A DNA stretch of 8,669 nucleotides, taken from an uncultured Clostridia bacterium. GTDB lineage: Bacteria; Bacillota; Clostridia; Oscillospirales; CAG-272. Location of the stretch: NCBI GenBank assembly GCA_946618395.1, contig CAMOLD010000051.1, forward strand, positions 1-8,669, written 5' to 3'. The notes under the pieces were generated by a model. It was not told the DNA's origin and made no database searches. It saw only the letters and a program-made list of their open reading frames with translations. Each line of letters begins with the position of its first letter. The stretch's first letter is position 1. A program made the position numbers and the translations under genes. Of this stretch, positions 6,641 to 8,669 are shown in pieces.

Positions 6641-8669
6641 ATGGCAACTGTTGCAAATGAAAAGCTGAATGAAATTGCCGGGCGCATTCGCGAAATGCGC
6701 GAGATTGCAGGTTTGAGCGAAGCCGAAATGGCGCAAAAAACCGAAGTCACGGTGGAAGAATACAAGCTTTACGAGGCGGGAAAGCAGGATTTTCCCTTCA
6801 CCTTCATTCATAAATGCGCGCTGGCGTTTGGCGTTGGCATTACCGACCTTTTGGAAGGGCAAAGCGCGCGCCTGCAATCCTACACCGTTACCCGCAAGGG
6901 GCAAGGGCAGGAAACGGCGCGTGAACCGGGCATTGAGATCCAAAACCTGGCTCCCATGTTCCGCAAAAAAATTGCCGAACCCTATTGGGTGCGCTATACC
7001 TACAGCGAGGAATTACAGCATAAACCCATTCATCTGACCAAACACTCCGGGCAGGAATTTGACTTTGTGATGAGCGGAAAACTCAAAGTGCAAATCGGGC
7101 AAAACGTTGAATTTTTGGGCGAAGGCGACAGCATTTACTATAACAGCTCCACCCCCCACGGTATGATTGCCGTTGACGGGCAGGATTGCCTGTTTGTTGC
7201 CGTGGTTCTTCCCGGCGAGGATCAATCCGAGGATACCATTCGGGAAACGCTGATTGCCGGGCGCTCGGGCAACCGCTCGCTGCTTTGCGAACAGTTTATT
7301 GAATGCACCGAGAATGAAAACGGACTGGTCCGCTCGATTGATTTTCGCAATGACGACAAGTTCAACTTTGCCTTTGACATTGTGGACGCACTTGCCAAAA
7401 AATCGCCCGATAAGCTTGCCCTGCTGCATATCTCGCGCGACAAAGTGGAGCGCCGCTTCTCCTTTAACGACATCAAGCGTGCCTCGGCGCAATGCGCAAA
7501 CTATTTCAAATCGCTGGGCATCCGCAAGGGCGACCGCGTAATGCTGGTGCTCAAACGGCATTACCAATTCTGGTTTGCCGTTCTCGGGTTGCATAAGCTG
7601 GGCGCCATCGTCATCCCGGCAACCAATCAACTCCAATCGCACGATTTTGAATACCGCTTCAACGCCGCCGGCGTTTCGGCAATTCTTTGCACGGCGGATG
7701 GCGACACCGCACACCAGGTGGATTTAGCCGCGGCAGTATGCCCCATGCTCCGCACCAAAATTCTGGTTGGCGGCGAGCGCGAAGGCTGGCATAATTTTGA
7801 CGCCGAATATCCACTTTACAGCGCCCATTTCTACCGCACCGAGGAAACACCCTGCGGCAACGACCCCATGCTGATGTTCTTTACCTCCGGCACCACCGGC
7901 TACCCCAAAATTGCAACCCATTCCTACCGCTATCCGCTCGGGCATTACATCACCGCAAAATATTGGCACGGCGTCAGCGATGACGGTTTGCATTTTACCA
8001 TTTCGGATACCGGCTGGGGCAAGGCGCTTTGGGGCAAACTCTATGGGCAGTGGCTCTGCGAAGGTGCCGTTTTTGCCTACGACTTTGACCGCTTTGACGC
8101 CGCCGATATTCTGCCCATGTTTGCAAAATATCAAATTACCACCTTCTGCGCGCCGCCAACCATGCTGCGCATGATGATCAAGCAGGATATTTCCAAATAC
8201 GATTTCTCCTCGGTTCGCCGTATGACCACCGCGGGTGAGGCCCTGAACCCCGAAGTTTACCGCCAATTTGAGCAGGCGACCGGATTGCAGATTATGGAGG
8301 GCTTTGGACAAACCGAAACCACCCTTTCCATTGCCAACCTGATGGGCGACAGCCATAAGCTTGGCTCCATGGGCAAGCCCTCGCCGCTGTTTGACGTTAC
8401 CCTGGTCGATTCGGACGGCAACCCCGTCCCGGACGGCGAGGTGGGCGAAATCGTCATTCGCACCGACCGCCGCGTTCCGCCCGGACTCTTCCTGGGCTAC
8501 TACAACGATGAGGAAAAAACCGCCGAGGTTTGGCACGACGGCTATTACCACACCGGCGATACCGCCTGGCGCGATGAGGACGGCTACTACTGGTATGTCG
8601 GGCGCGTGGATGACGTGATCAAATCCTCGGGCTACCGCATTGGACCGTTTGAGATTGAAAGCGTGATTA
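6641..8669 (+). CDS. XRE-cupin-acyl-CoA synthetase fusion (MACS/ACSM type), open at right edge
   Basis: The visible 676 codons encode three modules. An XRE-type helix-turn-helix lies at about 9-66 (GLSEAEMAQKTEVTVEEYKLYEAG). A cupin domain lies at about 115-190 (His135 and Glu139 in HSGQEFDFVMSGKL; His173 in STPHG). An AMP-forming acyl-CoA synthetase starts near 228. The ligase has the phosphate loop TSGTTGYPK (415-423), SDTGWGKALWGKLYGQWL typical of medium-chain acyl-CoA synthetases, FCAPPTM, the A5 motif GFGQTET (554-560), YHTGD with Asp640, and the hinge GRVDDVIKSSGYRIGP (654-669). The catalytic A10 lysine lies past the edge, about 80 residues on. Such enzymes turn a carboxylate, ATP and CoA into acyl-CoA, AMP and PPi; family members use medium-chain, branched or aromatic acids. 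The start ATG 6641 has AGGAAAGGAA about ten bases upstream. The T-box in front links it to amino acid supply. The N-terminal half may sense a metabolite and bind DNA, but that is inferred. The exact substrate cannot be told from sequence. Confidence 0.92.
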   Translation, partial: MATVANEKLNEIAGRIREMREIAGLSEAEMAQKTEVTVEEYKLYEAGKQDFPFTFIHKCALAFGVGITDLLEGQSARLQSYTVTRKGQGQETAREPGIEIQNLAPMFRKKIAEPYWVRYTYSEELQHKPIHLTKHSGQEFDFVMSGKLKVQIGQNVEFLGEGDSIYYNSSTPHGMIAVDGQDCLFVAVVLPGEDQSEDTIRETLIAGRSGNRSLLCEQFIECTENENGLVRSIDFRNDDKFNFAFDIVDALAKKSPDKLALLHISRDKVERRFSFNDIKRASAQCANYFKSLGIRKGDRVMLVLKRHYQFWFAVLGLHKLGAIVIPATNQLQSHDFEYRFNAAGVSAILCTADGDTAHQVDLAAAVCPMLRTKILVGGEREGWHNFDAEYPLYSAHFYRTEETPCGNDPMLMFFTSGTTGYPKIATHSYRYPLGHYITAKYWHGVSDDGLHFTISDTGWGKALWGKLYGQWLCEGAVFAYDFDRFDAADILPMFAKYQITTFCAPPTMLRMMIKQDISKYDFSSVRRMTTAGEALNPEVYRQFEQATGLQIMEGFGQTETTLSIANLMGDSHKLGSMGKPSPLFDVTLVDSDGNPVPDGEVGEIVIRTDRRVPPGLFLGYYNDEEKTAEVWHDGYYHTGDTAWRDEDGYYWYVGRVDDVIKSSGYRIGPFEIESVI

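Noticed and set aside
7013..7714. Long open frame on the minus strand (233 codons), with another at 7724-8551 (275 codons).
   Set aside because: Both lie opposite the clearly recognised XRE-cupin-ligase gene, and neither product resembles a known protein.

Overview
The window looks like chromosomal DNA from an anaerobic Firmicute of the class Clostridia, probably near the Oscillospiraceae/Ruminococcaceae. This is inferred from a T-box riboswitch, strong AAGGAG-type ribosome binding sites, sigma-A promoters with 17-bp spacers (two with an extended -10), an MtaB-type tRNA methylthiotransferase, and a protein related to the long single-chain PurL of Firmicutes. No mobile element, CRISPR array, rRNA or tRNA gene was seen.

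Left part, minus strand (2769 down to 1): a promoter and three genes in one direction. They are upp (uracil phosphoribosyltransferase), an RluA-family rRNA/tRNA pseudouridine synthase, and lnt (apolipoprotein N-acyltransferase), which is cut by the window start. Between upp and the pseudouridine synthase is a perfect 28-bp palindrome. It sits exactly between a full Shine-Dalgarno sequence and the start codon, and folding would bring the two to normal spacing.

Centre, plus strand (2810 to 6264): a divergent extended -10 promoter drives mtaB, which makes the ms2 modification on t6A37 of tRNA. It is followed almost without a gap by a 683-codon gene. I read this gene as a shortened, catalytically dead relative of the long PurL (FGAM synthase). 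Linker, AIR-synthase-like and amidotransferase-like segments can be followed in PurL order, but the metal/ATP and nucleophile motifs are gone. It is one of the two most unusual items here.

Right part, plus strand (6291 to the window end): a sigma-A promoter, a complete T-box leader with its terminator, and then a large gene open at the right edge. The gene encodes an XRE-type DNA-binding domain, a cupin domain and a medium-chain acyl-CoA synthetase (ACSM/MACS type) in one chain. By position the T-box specifier codon reads AUC (isoleucine). MACS enzymes can activate branched acids such as 2-methylbutyrate, and some anaerobes make isoleucine from 2-methylbutyryl-CoA by reductive carboxylation. 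The arrangement therefore suggests an isoleucine-starvation-induced carboxylic acid salvage route, with a possible second control layer built into the enzyme. That pathway is an inference; the downstream genes lie outside the window.
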